A DNA stretch of 64,000 bases from Fusobacterium necrophorum subsp. necrophorum (GCF_004006635.1 NZ_CP034842.1:2480001-2544000); one strand, 5' to 3'. Positions 51,098 to 61,370 are shown, counted from the first letter of the stretch. Translations and numbers: made by a program. The notes: generated from the letters alone by a model not told the origin.

Positions 51098-53158
51098 TCA
51101 TCCTATATTTTTAAAAATATCAAACATCTCTTGAACTGTTTTACAGCTTTCAAGTATTTCTTTCAACTTATGTTCATCAAGATTTTGTTTCAATGCTAGC
51201 ACTCCATTTATATGTTCTTTTTTATCTCTACTTGCTAAAACAAATATGTGTTTAATTAAAATATTTTCAGGAAACATTACATATTCTTTTAATTGTAGAT
51301 AACTTATTCCTGTTTTCATCACATTTTTCTCTGGTTCCGCATGAGGAAGAATAACAGAATCCCCTATTAACATATAGACTCCCAATTCCTTTACTTTTTC
51401 AATCATTTTATTGATATAGCTCTTTGTTATATAACCATTCTCATAAAGTATTTCTCCTGCTTCTATCATTGCTTTTTGCCAGTCGCAAACTTTGTCTAAT
51501 ACTTTTATATTTCTTACAGGAAGCATATCCGATAGAGAAAGAATCTCATATTCTTTAAAATATTTGCTCTTCCTTTTGTCATCATAGCAGACTAGGCTAT
51601 TCACTAGTCCTTCTTTATCCCAAATATAGCAATACTTCTGGATAATTTCGACTAGTTTTGAAATATTAACTTGATTTTTTCTAGTTTGAATTCCCGCTGT
51701 CAATAAAGCTGCGATATTATCTTTGTTTAATAAGCTGCTGACTTTTATAATAGGAATGGAAATCTCTTTCCAATCAATTTCAGTTGTTGAAATAATAAGG
51801 TCTAGTCCTTCTAATTTGGTCTCTCGTAAATGATTTAAAGGAATAATATCTTTTACTTCTATATCAAAAAGTTCTTCTAATTCCTGTTTTAAAAGATTGG
51901 AAATTCCATATCCCAGACCACAAACAATTAAAATTTTTTTCTTTTTTTCAATTTCTTTCAATACTCTTTTTATGGAAAGTACGAAATGAATAACAAAAAA
52001 GGAAGTCTCATTTTCTGAAAACTCTTTTCCAATAAATTTTTCTATCCTTTCTAAAGATTTTTTAACTATGTAATAAAAGCTAGAATATTTTTTCATGACT
52101 TCCTGATAAATTGAACTTTGAAGCTCTATTCCATTTTTTAATCTATATATTGTAGGAACTAAATGATTTATCAATCCTTCTCTTAAAGTTCTATCCATAG
52201 AAATATCGACATCCATTTTTTGATTCACTCTAGTAATCAAATCATCTGCTAATCCTTCAATATCAATCCAATTCTCATAGAATGAATCATTAAAATTATA
52301 GCTATGTGCTCCTAAAATAAATTCGGTTATTTTTATGATTTCTACTATATTTAATTTTATTTGATATTTTCTTTCTAAAATAAAAATATTTTTTTGTACC
52401 GCTTGAAATTCAGAAGTAGATTTTATAAAATCTTGATTTGCTACTTCCTGTTTTATAAAAATTCCATGTTTCAATCTATTTACTGCTATTAAAAGATAAA
52501 TAGCAGTAAACTGATATGCCTCATCTGAAATTTTTTTATTTAAATCTAACTTTAAATTTTCTAAATATACAATAATACTAGAAATACATTCTAAATTTGT
52601 ATATTTTTTGATAAGAAATACTTTTTTTCTATTTGCTTCTTCTAAAAAAAGAACATTTTTTCCTTCAATTCTTAAAATTTTTTTATATTCTTCCCAAAGT
52701 AATTTTCTAATTAAAATCTCTCTTCCTTGAATAATAAGACCTCTTTTTGTTCTAGAACAAATTTGTAGGTTTTTCTCGGCCAACTTTTTCCGCACAAATT
52801 TCATATCTGATTTTAAAGTACTTCTGCTGATATTGAGCAAATAACATATTGCATCAGCTTTACATCCATAACTTAATAACAGTAAAAGAAAATGTATAAT
52901 CTCGATTCTTTCTTCTTTCGAAAAGTCGTAGTCTTCCCTTTTCACAGATTCTAATAAGTTGGAAAAATTTCCAGAACCTTTTATAATTCCGTTTTTTATT
53001 GTAATTTTATAGTTTATTTTTTCATCTACAAAAAATTCATTTAAAGATTTGATTCTATATCTGATTGTTCTTTCAGATATTCCTAAATTCTTGGAAACTT
53101 CTTCAATATTTTTTTCTATATAATGCAACAATATAATTTTTTTTCCACTTATAGACAT
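51098..53158 (-). CDS. PRD-containing transcriptional regulator with EIIB-like and EIIA-like domains
   Basis: The 686-residue protein has an N-terminal HTH region (NIEEVSKNLGISERTIRYR), a second HTH-like segment (DAICYLLNISRSTLKSDM), two PRD-like helical regions (about residues 180-400), an EIIB-like domain (ILIVCGLGYGISN) and a C-terminal EIIA-like domain with histidine in GDSVILPHAEPEK. This is the LicR/MtlR layout in which PTS phosphorylation controls activity. It heads the operon and probably controls it. Confidence 0.9.
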   Translation of the reverse strand: MSISGKKIILLHYIEKNIEEVSKNLGISERTIRYRIKSLNEFFVDEKINYKITIKNGIIKGSGNFSNLLESVKREDYDFSKEERIEIIHFLLLLLSYGCKADAICYLLNISRSTLKSDMKFVRKKLAEKNLQICSRTKRGLIIQGREILIRKLLWEEYKKILRIEGKNVLFLEEANRKKVFLIKKYTNLECISSIIVYLENLKLDLNKKISDEAYQFTAIYLLIAVNRLKHGIFIKQEVANQDFIKSTSEFQAVQKNIFILERKYQIKLNIVEIIKITEFILGAHSYNFNDSFYENWIDIEGLADDLITRVNQKMDVDISMDRTLREGLINHLVPTIYRLKNGIELQSSIYQEVMKKYSSFYYIVKKSLERIEKFIGKEFSENETSFFVIHFVLSIKRVLKEIEKKKKILIVCGLGYGISNLLKQELEELFDIEVKDIIPLNHLRETKLEGLDLIISTTEIDWKEISIPIIKVSSLLNKDNIAALLTAGIQTRKNQVNISKLVEIIQKYCYIWDKEGLVNSLVCYDDKRKSKYFKEYEILSLSDMLPVRNIKVLDKVCDWQKAMIEAGEILYENGYITKSYINKMIEKVKELGVYMLIGDSVILPHAEPEKNVMKTGISYLQLKEYVMFPENILIKHIFVLASRDKKEHINGVLALKQNLDEHKLKEILESCKTVQEMFDIFKNIG

Positions 53159-53472
53159 AATCTTTCCTCCCTTTCTAGTATAATTATAATTTAAGTTTTT
53201 CCCATTGAAAAGGACATTCTTTTTCCAATATTATGAAAAATTTTAACCTTAATATACTATTTTCTATAAGAGAGAAATTATCAAATATAACACTTGCAAG
53301 ATATCCTTTTTCTGGAAATGTATCATTGTATTATTCAAAAACTCCCTTATGTAAAGAGATACTATCAACTTTACCTAAAGGAGTTTTCCTTATTGTATAT
53401 TCATTTCAAAATTACGATCAAATCATAAGCATATCATTACAATATTTTTTCTTCATTTCATTCTCATACAAT
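53159..53472. other. intergenic region with a 19-bp imperfect hairpin
   Basis: This 314-base region separates the SARP-type gene from the PRD regulator gene. A minus-strand -10-like TATAAT lies at 53188-53183, before the PRD regulator. A hairpin with 19-base arms (53338-53356 with 53369-53387, two mismatches) and a 12-base loop sits in the middle. On the minus strand it is followed by TTTTTG, so it probably ends the nhaC-SARP operon. No convincing gene is seen; an 86-codon plus-strand frame here is treated as chance. Confidence 0.6.
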
Positions 53473-54624
53473 TTACAAAAGAATATGAAGTAATTTTCTC
53501 TGATTGACTATTTTTATCAAAGAAGAAGAAAAAAAATCCATATCTTCATAGTTTTCGATATGTACATGAATAGAATAATCTATTTTAAGTTTTCCTAATA
53601 GGTGCAGAAAAGCACTTGCTATTCTAACATCCGGTATCTGTTCTGAAAATCCCTCTTTTTGAAAAGGGGAAAAAATAAATCCCAAATCTCTTTTTTCTAT
53701 CTCACTTATATAAAAATCGAAATCTATTTTATCTTCCAAACTTTCTAAAAAACTAGTAATCCAGTAATATTTTAACTTACTGATACAAGTAGTTGAGAGC
53801 TCAAGATAAACTTTATTTCCTCTCCCATATCCCCTCTTTTTCTCTTGAATATTTATACCAGATTGAGAAGAATTTTTTGATTCTCCCATATTTTTTAAAG
53901 AAAAATATTTCTGTTTCAACTCCCTAGAAGGTTGAATTCCTAATGATATCATCAATTTTTTCTGAAACTCTTTGTAAAATAAAATTGCAGAACTTCTTTT
54001 TCCATTTTCTTCGTAAATTTCCATGATTTTTAATGCAATTTCTTCATCATAAGGTTCTAAGATTATAAATTCTTTTATAATCTTTTCACATAAAAAAAAA
54101 TTCCTCTGTTTTTGATACAATTCTATCAAACGAAATAATATTTTTATTTTCTGATTTTCATAGTAATTTCTTTCTGCTATAATCATCTCATTATATTCAT
54201 TACAATTTTTAAAATAAAATCCCTCCATAAAATCGCCATTTAAAATACTTCTCATATTTTCCAATTCACTGATAGATGCCATTTGATAGGGAACTTTTTT
54301 CTTTATATTTAAGATATCGCATTCATACTTATAATTCTGGTTAATTCTACAGTCATTTCTTCCTACATATAAAAATTTATTTCCATTTTGATCTTTTCCA
54401 ATACTACTATTGATTTTCCATAAATTAAACCTTAGATTATATTTTCCTGATTCTTCGGAACTATCCGGCCATAAATATGTTATCAATTTATCCCGTTGCA
54501 TTGATTTTGGATAATATAATATCAATAAACTTAAGAGAGCTAAGGCCTTTGCTCCAAGATTTTCTGTAATGCTAAGATTTTCTTGCTCAATCATTACTTT
54601 TCCGAGAAATTTTATTTTTAACAT
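53473..54624 (-). CDS. SARP/BTAD-type transcriptional regulator
   Basis: The 383-residue protein starts with a winged-helix OmpR-like domain (LGKVMIEQENLSI, then ALALLSLLILYYPKSMQRDKLITYLWP in broken match). It continues with a bacterial transcriptional activation (TPR-like) domain: LNGDFMEGFY, LYQKQRNFFLCEKIIKEF and RSSAILFYKEFQKKLM. The last 110 residues form an alpha/beta segment I do not recognise. It follows the second amidohydrolase gene by 11 bases and probably regulates this cluster. Confidence 0.8.
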   Translation of the reverse strand: MLKIKFLGKVMIEQENLSITENLGAKALALLSLLILYYPKSMQRDKLITYLWPDSSEESGKYNLRFNLWKINSSIGKDQNGNKFLYVGRNDCRINQNYKYECDILNIKKKVPYQMASISELENMRSILNGDFMEGFYFKNCNEYNEMIIAERNYYENQKIKILFRLIELYQKQRNFFLCEKIIKEFIILEPYDEEIALKIMEIYEENGKRSSAILFYKEFQKKLMISLGIQPSRELKQKYFSLKNMGESKNSSQSGINIQEKKRGYGRGNKVYLELSTTCISKLKYYWITSFLESLEDKIDFDFYISEIEKRDLGFIFSPFQKEGFSEQIPDVRIASAFLHLLGKLKIDYSIHVHIENYEDMDFFSSSLIKIVNQRKLLHILL

Positions 54625-54635
54625 ATCCTCACCTT

Positions 54636-56168
54636 TTACATCTCATTATGTAATATTTTTCCCGACTTTATCGTACATAAAACTCGTGTTTTATCAATTT
54701 CTCTCTCATCCATGGAAAAAATCTCTCTATCTAAAATGATAACATCTGCCAATTTACCAATTTCTAAACTTCCTTTATTTTTTTCTTCAAAAATAGCAAA
54801 TGCCGCATTGCTGGTATACATTTGAATTGCTTCATATAAACTGATTCTGTGCGATCTTACAGGATGATTTACGGCAGAATGAATCCCAATGAAAGGATTA
54901 TATTCACAGACATCACTATCAGAACCTCCACAAACTATCACTCCGGCATCGATAATCTCTCTGAATTTATTCGTCTGGTTAAAATATTTTCCCAGCCTTT
55001 GAAAATACATTTTATTCGGTCCGCCCCAGTATCTTTCATAAGTAGGATTCATGGAAAAAATAATTCCCAATTTATTTGCTCTTTGAATTTGTTTCAAATT
55101 GGCCAGCTCCACATGTTCCATTCTATGTCTAAGTCCTCGAATACCTGTCCGAAAGCTGGCATATTCATGAGCCCTCAGAGCCATTTCAATAGCTCTATCT
55201 CCTATCGTATAAAGAGAAAGTTGTAATTTTTCTAAATAACATTTCTCTACAAATTCATTTAACTCCTGTTGGGAGAAGACAAGTCTTCCCATCTCACCGG
55301 GAGCATCTGCATATTCAAATGTCAAAGCGGCAGTTCTGGCTCCCATCGTTCCATCAATATATAAACTTCCTCCTATTCTTTTTAAATTTTTTTCCCCTAC
55401 TGCTTCAATATCCATGCATTGATAAAAAAGAACCATATCTATGTTATAATCTTCTACATGTTCATATACAAAATTAGCGTCTTTATCACTATACATATAT
55501 CCACCTTCCATAGCATTTATGGTCGTGATTCCGACTTGAAGGAGTTTTGGAATGAGTTTCTGAATATTTTGTTCTCTTTTTTTATCCGGATAGTGATTTA
55601 ATATATTGGTTCTTAAAGCAGCATTTGCTTTCCCTCGAAAGATTCCTGTTGGAACTCCATTGGAATCCAATTCAATTCCTTCTGTTCGAAACGGAATTTT
55701 ATAGTAAAGCAATCCATAAGTATTGAGCATACTAACTTGATAATCAAGACTATTTATCCAAATAGGAACTTCCTTAGAAAATCGATCCAAAATTTCTCGA
55801 GAAGGAAATTGTTTGCCTTGTAAATGTTCTTTTTCCAATCTTACTCCTACAATGGCATCCCCGGGTTTTTTTTGTTCCATTTTTTGAATCTTCTCCCCTA
55901 TTTCATCAAAGGAAGAAACATCATGTAAATTGACACTCTCCTCATTCAAAGCTGTCTGAACCAAATGAAAATGACTATCAATAAACCCCGGTAATACTGT
56001 ATTTCCTTTGGCATCCAAGACAATAGAACATTCTCCAAGTAAGGAATGATATTTCTCTCCATCCCCTAGTCCTATAATTTTACCATCTCGAATAGCAAGC
56101 CACTCAAACACTTGTTTTTCTTTCATAGTCATACATTTTGAATTTTTTATGATAATGTCTGCATACAT
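54636..56168 (-). CDS. YtcJ-like amidohydrolase (second copy)
   Basis: The 510-residue metal-dependent hydrolase has the amidohydrolase_3 pattern: PGFIDSHFHLVQ near residue 60 for metal binding, GTMGARTAALTF, HRMEHVELA near residue 320, VCGGSDSDVCEYNPF and LGKLADVIILD-like GKLADVIILD at the end. Relatives cleave N-acyl amides and similar compounds. It is about the same length as the gene upstream, from which it is a diverged copy. The start at 56168 has GGAGG upstream. Confidence 0.85.
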   Translation of the reverse strand: MYADIIIKNSKCMTMKEKQVFEWLAIRDGKIIGLGDGEKYHSLLGECSIVLDAKGNTVLPGFIDSHFHLVQTALNEESVNLHDVSSFDEIGEKIQKMEQKKPGDAIVGVRLEKEHLQGKQFPSREILDRFSKEVPIWINSLDYQVSMLNTYGLLYYKIPFRTEGIELDSNGVPTGIFRGKANAALRTNILNHYPDKKREQNIQKLIPKLLQVGITTINAMEGGYMYSDKDANFVYEHVEDYNIDMVLFYQCMDIEAVGEKNLKRIGGSLYIDGTMGARTAALTFEYADAPGEMGRLVFSQQELNEFVEKCYLEKLQLSLYTIGDRAIEMALRAHEYASFRTGIRGLRHRMEHVELANLKQIQRANKLGIIFSMNPTYERYWGGPNKMYFQRLGKYFNQTNKFREIIDAGVIVCGGSDSDVCEYNPFIGIHSAVNHPVRSHRISLYEAIQMYTSNAAFAIFEEKNKGSLEIGKLADVIILDREIFSMDEREIDKTRVLCTIKSGKILHNEM

Positions 56169-56197
56169 AATGTCTTCCTCCAACAAAATTTTTCAAT

Positions 56198-57826
56198 CTA
56201 TTTTAACATAAAAACGCATTCCCCTGCTAGATATGTTTGCTCTACCTTTACTTTTTTTATTTCTAGAGGATTGATTTGAAATAAATTTTGATTCAAAACT
56301 GTCAAATCTGCAAATTTCCCGATTTCCAATGTTCCCAAAACATCTTCTTGGCCTGTCGCATAATGAACATTTTTAGTAAACATACATAAAGCTTCATACA
56401 CAGAAAGTTTTTCCTCCGGCAAAAATCCGTGTTCAGGATATCCATCCATATCCTGTCTATTCACTGCGGCATACAAACCTTTTAATGGTTCATATGTTTC
56501 CACAGGACAATCTGATCCTCCTGTTTGAAGCAAGCCCGCTTTCGCCATAGATTTTAATGCATAAGAACCTTGCAAACGTTTTTTTCCAATTCGCTCTTCT
56601 ATCCAGTGAAGATCAGTGCACAGAAAAATAGGCTGTATATCTAAGACCAATGGTAATTTTTTCATTCTTTCTATCATAGCATCATCTACCATTTGTACAT
56701 GAATAATTCGAAAAGGAAGTCTAGCCTTTTGCTCTTCTTTCGTCATTCCTTCGTCTCTTATTTTTTGTAAAGTATTCTCAATCGCCGTCAATGTCATTTC
56801 CAAAGCTCGGTCCCCTATTGCATGAATTGCAGGCTGTAAGCCGTGACGATAGCCTGTTAGAATTTTCTCATTTAACTCTTCTTGCGAAAATAGCATAAAA
56901 CCACTATTCTCCGGATCATCGGAATACGGCTCTCGAAGAGCCGCAGAACGCGATCCCATAGAACCGTCTGAAAAAATTTTATATGCTCCTAATTGTGTTT
57001 TTCTATAAGGATTTTCATGCTCTTCTTTCGTGATTTTTTCTGGAGTAAATAATTCATCCACACATACAGTAACACGAAGAGGCAATTTCCCTTTTTTTTC
57101 AAATTCTCGATAAATATTAATATTTTCATTATATTGCCAAATTTTTGCAGCATAGGTATGTATGGTAGTAATTCCTTTGCTCGACATATCTTGTAACACT
57201 TCCGATATTATTTTTTTCTGTACTTCCGGATTCTGTAAAGGATCCGGCAAAATATCATCAAACAGTTTCGTACTTTGCTCTCGTAATATCCCATTCGGCA
57301 TTCCATCGAAATCCAATTCTACAATCCCCCCGGAGCCAGCTTTATAATTTTTTCCAATTCCTACCGTTTCTAAAGCCTTTGAATTCGCAACCACTGCATG
57401 TAAACAACATCTTTTTATAATTACCGGATGTTCTATACTAATAGAATTCATTTCCTCCAAGCTGGGAAATCGATTCTCTTTCCATTTACTTTGGTCAAAA
57501 TTTACTCCTTTAATCCATTGTCCGGGACTTGTTTCTTTTGCTTTTTCTTTCATCAACGCTACCATTTCCGCTATATTTTTTACAGAAGATAAATCTACAA
57601 AAGTCAAATTCTGACAGTAAGCATAGAGATGAAGATGACTATCCGCCATTCCGGGTATCATCATTCGCCCTTGTAAATCCACTCTTTTTTTCGTCTGTAT
57701 TTTTTCGGCTTCCTCCATGTTTCCTAAAAAAGCAATCTTACCGTTCTTGACTCCCAAAGATTGGAAAAACTCTCCTTCTTCTCTCATTGTATAAATATTT
57801 CCATTGACAAATAAAAGATCCATCAT
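56198..57826 (-). CDS. YtcJ-like amidohydrolase (first copy)
   Basis: The roughly 540-residue protein has the same pattern as its neighbour: PGMADSHLHLYAY near residue 60, GSMGSRSAALREPYSD near residue 290, the HAIGDRALEMTLTA segment, TGGSDCPVETYEPL and GKFADLTVLN at the end. It probably hydrolyses an amide or related bond of an unknown substrate. Two adjacent ATGs begin it, overlapping the stop of nhaC. Confidence 0.85.
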   Translation of the reverse strand: MMDLLFVNGNIYTMREEGEFFQSLGVKNGKIAFLGNMEEAEKIQTKKRVDLQGRMMIPGMADSHLHLYAYCQNLTFVDLSSVKNIAEMVALMKEKAKETSPGQWIKGVNFDQSKWKENRFPSLEEMNSISIEHPVIIKRCCLHAVVANSKALETVGIGKNYKAGSGGIVELDFDGMPNGILREQSTKLFDDILPDPLQNPEVQKKIISEVLQDMSSKGITTIHTYAAKIWQYNENINIYREFEKKGKLPLRVTVCVDELFTPEKITKEEHENPYRKTQLGAYKIFSDGSMGSRSAALREPYSDDPENSGFMLFSQEELNEKILTGYRHGLQPAIHAIGDRALEMTLTAIENTLQKIRDEGMTKEEQKARLPFRIIHVQMVDDAMIERMKKLPLVLDIQPIFLCTDLHWIEERIGKKRLQGSYALKSMAKAGLLQTGGSDCPVETYEPLKGLYAAVNRQDMDGYPEHGFLPEEKLSVYEALCMFTKNVHYATGQEDVLGTLEIGKFADLTVLNQNLFQINPLEIKKVKVEQTYLAGECVFMLK

Positions 57827-59250
57827 CTGTTCTCACCTTCTTTTCTTTCTTCCTCTTCTTTCCAAACAAAAATACCTGTTACTGCGTAAAAAATAGCAAT
57901 GATTGGAACAATCCATAATAAAATACAATAAGGAGCATACTCTAAAGTTTTCACTCCTAATACCCCGGAAAAATACACAGCTCCTAAAGACCATGGCAAT
58001 AAAGGATCCAAACAAATTCCAGAATGTTCACACGTTCTGGAAGCTACTATTTTTTTGATTCCTAATCGTTCATAAGCTCGTACAAACATTCTTCCGGGAA
58101 TAAGAATCGATACATAAGGGCTCGCTGATAACATAATTGTTAAAAATCCTGTTCCTATATGTGTCAATATTAAATTTCTACTATTCTTGGTAATTGCTTT
58201 CACACTGTCCAATAGAGTACTAAGTACTCCCGTTTTCTCTAAAATTCCTCCATAAGATAAACCCAGATATCCAATAGAGACTGTCCACATCATAGATTGC
58301 AAGCCTCCACGATTTAATAATTTATTCAAATCCAAATTGCCGGTATCAATAGAAAATCCATAGTTCATATAAGACATCATACTCGTAAGGCTATATCCTT
58401 GTATCATGATTGAAATAAACATAGCAACCAAGGCTGAGATGACTATAGTTGCCAAAGCATTTACTTTTTTTAAAGCTAATATCAGAACTAATACCATAGG
58501 AATTAAACTAATAAAAGCATGTACAGGATTTAAAGAAAAATGACTGTTTAATACTTCCAACATTCCCTGAACCGCTTCACTATGAATTTCTCCAGTATGA
58601 AATTTCATATCCATAAATATGAAAAACAAAATAGTAATAAGAAATCCCGGTATAGTTGCTGTAGAAACACTCTTTATATTTTCAAAAATATTGACTTCGC
58701 AAGTTCCGGAAGAAAGATTTACAGTATCCGAAATAGGGGACATTTTATCCCCAAAAATTGCTCCACAAATAACAGCGGCAGCTGTCATTTCCGGTGATAC
58801 TCCCAATCCCCCGCCAATTCCCATCAAAGCCACTCCAAAAGTAGCTGCCGTCCCCCAGGAAGTTCCTGTACAAAGAGTTGCAAGAGCACAGGTCAAACTG
58901 GCTGTTACCAAAAAAATAGAAGGAGAAATAATCTTTAATCCATAAAAGATTAAAGTAGGAATGGTTCCGGCAGCAATCCATGCCGGAATCATAACACCGA
59001 TAAACATCAATATCATCATGGACATTGTTGCTATTTTACATCCGTGTATAATTCCTTCTTCAATTAACTCGAATTTTGTCTTATGAAATAACATCAACAT
59101 TCCAGTAGCAAAGGAAGAAGCAAATACTAATGTCATATGTACATCAGGTTCCCCTTTGGTGATCAATTGGAGTAAAAAACAAATTACCAAAAATAAAACA
59201 ATAACAAAACAAATCCATAAAGGCGGATTTTTTAAATTTCTTTCTTCCAT
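57823..59250 (-). CDS. NhaC family Na+/H+ antiporter-like transporter
   Basis: The 475-residue protein has about 11 helices and NhaC-type segments such as LCTGTSWGTAATFGVALMGIG near residue 130 (broken match), GAIFGDKMSPISDTVNLSSG near residue 165 and CEHSGICLDPLLPWSLGAVY near residue 415. NhaC-type proteins exchange Na+ for H+, while some relatives move organic acids or amines. With the amidohydrolases it may import a substrate or export a product. It is the first gene of the cluster. Confidence 0.85.
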   Translation of the reverse strand: MEERNLKNPPLWICFVIVLFLVICFLLQLITKGEPDVHMTLVFASSFATGMLMLFHKTKFELIEEGIIHGCKIATMSMMILMFIGVMIPAWIAAGTIPTLIFYGLKIISPSIFLVTASLTCALATLCTGTSWGTAATFGVALMGIGGGLGVSPEMTAAAVICGAIFGDKMSPISDTVNLSSGTCEVNIFENIKSVSTATIPGFLITILFFIFMDMKFHTGEIHSEAVQGMLEVLNSHFSLNPVHAFISLIPMVLVLILALKKVNALATIVISALVAMFISIMIQGYSLTSMMSYMNYGFSIDTGNLDLNKLLNRGGLQSMMWTVSIGYLGLSYGGILEKTGVLSTLLDSVKAITKNSRNLILTHIGTGFLTIMLSASPYVSILIPGRMFVRAYERLGIKKIVASRTCEHSGICLDPLLPWSLGAVYFSGVLGVKTLEYAPYCILLWIVPIIAIFYAVTGIFVWKEEEERKEGENR

Positions 59251-59399
59251 ACGATCACATCTCCTTTTCTTTTAAATTTGTTATTGCTATTATAATCATA
59301 AAGTGTTTTCTGATATGTATAATGTTATGTTTTTCTTTGAACAAATTATATTTTTTCTAAAATTATTTAAACCTTTTTTAAACAATTTTTATATTTTAG

Positions 59400-59433
59400 A
59401 AAATAAAAAGGAGAGATTTATAAAAATCACTCC
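59400..59433 (-). terminator. intrinsic terminator of thrS
   Basis: On the minus strand GGAGTGATTT (59433-59424) pairs with AAATCTCTCC (59419-59410), with one mismatch and a four-base loop, followed by TTTTTATTTT. It begins 23 bases after the thrS stop. The remaining 59251-59399 is very AT-rich and should hold the nhaC promoter; a clear one is not seen. Confidence 0.8.
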
Positions 59434-59456
59434 CTTCAAACTTTAGTTTCTAAATT

Positions 59457-61370
59457 TTAATCTTGAAATCTTATCTTCGCTTCTTCGACTACTAACGATA
59501 AGAAAGCATTTAAATCCATACTTTCTTGTGCCTGAGAGCCGAATCTTCGAATATTGACTTCTCGTTTCTCAATTTCATTCTTTCCAATGATTACTTGCAT
59601 AGGAATTTTGTATCTTCCATTGGCTTCTCGAATCTTGTATCCGATGCTTTCGGATCTGTCATCCAATTCTGCCCGAATTCCTTGTCCCTTTAAAGCCTCC
59701 ACAACCTCTTTGGCATAAGAAACACAGTCATCATTGATCGTTAAAACCTTGATTTGCACAGGTGCCAACCACATAGGGAAAGCTCCTGCATAATGTTCTA
59801 TCAAAATTCCAATAAATCTTTCAATAGAACCGTAGATAACTCTGTGAATCATAACCGGTCTATGTTTTTCTCCATCTTCTCCCACATAAGTCACATCAAA
59901 TCTTTCCGGAAGATTGAAATCTAATTGAATGGTTCCACATTGCCAAGTTCTTCCAATGGCATCCTTAATCTTGAAATCCAATTTCGGTCCATAGAAAGCT
60001 CCGTCTCCCTCATTGATCTTAAATTCTCTTCCCAGATGATGTAAAGCTCCTGCCAAAGCTGCTTCCGCCTTTTCCCAAATTTCATCCGTTCCGATTGATT
60101 TTTCCGGTCTGGTGGAAAGTTCAATGCTATATTGGAAACCGAATAACTTACTATAGAATTTATCAATTAAGTTTACTACTCCGATAATTTCACTTTCAAT
60201 TTGTTCCTCCGTCATAAAGATATGAGAATCATCCTGCGTAAAAGCTCGTACTCTGAACAGTCCATGTAAGGCTCCTGAGAATTCATGTCTATGTACTTTT
60301 CCAAGCTCCGCCACTCTTGCCGGTAAATCTCGGTAAGAATGTTGTTGATATTTAAATGCCAAAACTCCACCAGGACAGTTCATCGGCTTGATCGCAAAAT
60401 CCACATCATCAATGCTGGAAGTGTACATATTTTCTCGGTAATTGAACCAGTGTCCTGAAATTTCCCATAACTCTCGATTTAACATGATAGGAGTATCAAT
60501 TTGTACATATCCCGCCTTTTCATGCTCCGCTCTCCACAAATCGATCAAAGTATTTCGCAATACCATTCCTTTTGGTAAGAAAAAAGGAAATCCCGGTCCG
60601 TATTCACTCAAGAAAAACAATTCCAATTCTTTTCCCAACTTTCTATGATCTCTTTTTTCTGCTTCTTCCATCAATTGTAAGAAGTCTTTTAAATCTTTTT
60701 CCGTTGCAAACGCATATCCGTAAATTCTTTGCAACATCTTATTTTTGGAATCTCCTCTCCAATAAGCTCCCGCCACGGATTTTAATTTGATTGCTTTAAT
60801 ATGTCCCGTAGACGGTACATGAGGGCCTCTACAAAGATCTACGAATTCTCCCTGTCGATAAAAAGATAATTGTTCTCCCTTCGCAATGTCTTTGATAATT
60901 TCTACCTTGTAATGTTCTCCTAATTTTTCAAAATATTCAATGGCTTCTTCTCGGCTCATCATAAATCTTTCCACTTTGATGTCTTCTTTGGAAAGTTTTT
61001 TCATTTCTTCTTCAATCTTTAATAAATCTTCTTCTGTAAACTGTTCTTTCGGATCAAAGTCATAGTAGAATCCGTTTTCAATTGACGGACCGATGGTTAC
61101 TTTTGTTCCTGGAAACAATCGAATGACTGCTTGAGCCATTAAATGTGCTGCAGAGTGACGAATCACCTCCACCCCTTCTTCGCTTTCCGGCATAATAAAT
61201 TCTACTTTTGCATCGTGATCCAAAATATAGGACATATCATATAATTCTCCGTCTATTTTCGCAGCAACTGCTTTTTTTGCCAAAGAATTGCTGATACTCT
61301 TTGCTATCACAAACATATTACAAGCTTCTTGAAACTCTTGAACGTTTCCGTCTAAAAATTCTATTTTCAT
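59457..61370 (-). CDS. thrS: threonyl-tRNA synthetase
   Basis: The 637-residue class II synthetase has a TGS domain (residues 1-60), the editing domain with HSAAHLMAQAV (near residue 72) and CRGPHVPSTGH, the catalytic motifs MNCPGGVL, RHEFSGALHGLFRVRAFTQDD and the C-terminal anticodon-binding domain. It charges tRNA-Thr and edits serine. It begins only 13 bases after the barrel gene, so a T-box leader has no room there. Confidence 0.97.
   Translation of the reverse strand: MKIEFLDGNVQEFQEACNMFVIAKSISNSLAKKAVAAKIDGELYDMSYILDHDAKVEFIMPESEEGVEVIRHSAAHLMAQAVIRLFPGTKVTIGPSIENGFYYDFDPKEQFTEEDLLKIEEEMKKLSKEDIKVERFMMSREEAIEYFEKLGEHYKVEIIKDIAKGEQLSFYRQGEFVDLCRGPHVPSTGHIKAIKLKSVAGAYWRGDSKNKMLQRIYGYAFATEKDLKDFLQLMEEAEKRDHRKLGKELELFFLSEYGPGFPFFLPKGMVLRNTLIDLWRAEHEKAGYVQIDTPIMLNRELWEISGHWFNYRENMYTSSIDDVDFAIKPMNCPGGVLAFKYQQHSYRDLPARVAELGKVHRHEFSGALHGLFRVRAFTQDDSHIFMTEEQIESEIIGVVNLIDKFYSKLFGFQYSIELSTRPEKSIGTDEIWEKAEAALAGALHHLGREFKINEGDGAFYGPKLDFKIKDAIGRTWQCGTIQLDFNLPERFDVTYVGEDGEKHRPVMIHRVIYGSIERFIGILIEHYAGAFPMWLAPVQIKVLTINDDCVSYAKEVVEALKGQGIRAELDDRSESIGYKIREANGRYKIPMQVIIGKNEIEKREVNIRRFGSQAQESMDLNAFLSLVVEEAKIRFQD

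Noticed and set aside
53233-53493. 86-codon plus-strand frame between the PRD regulator and SARP genes
   Set aside because: It has no ribosome-binding site and no family likeness, and it runs through the hairpin and into the end of the SARP gene.
59354-59402. 10-bp inverted repeat TTTCTAAAAT...ATTTTAGAAA between thrS and nhaC
   Set aside because: It is made of A/T-rich sequence with a 29-base gap, so it could easily be chance; not claimed as an operator.
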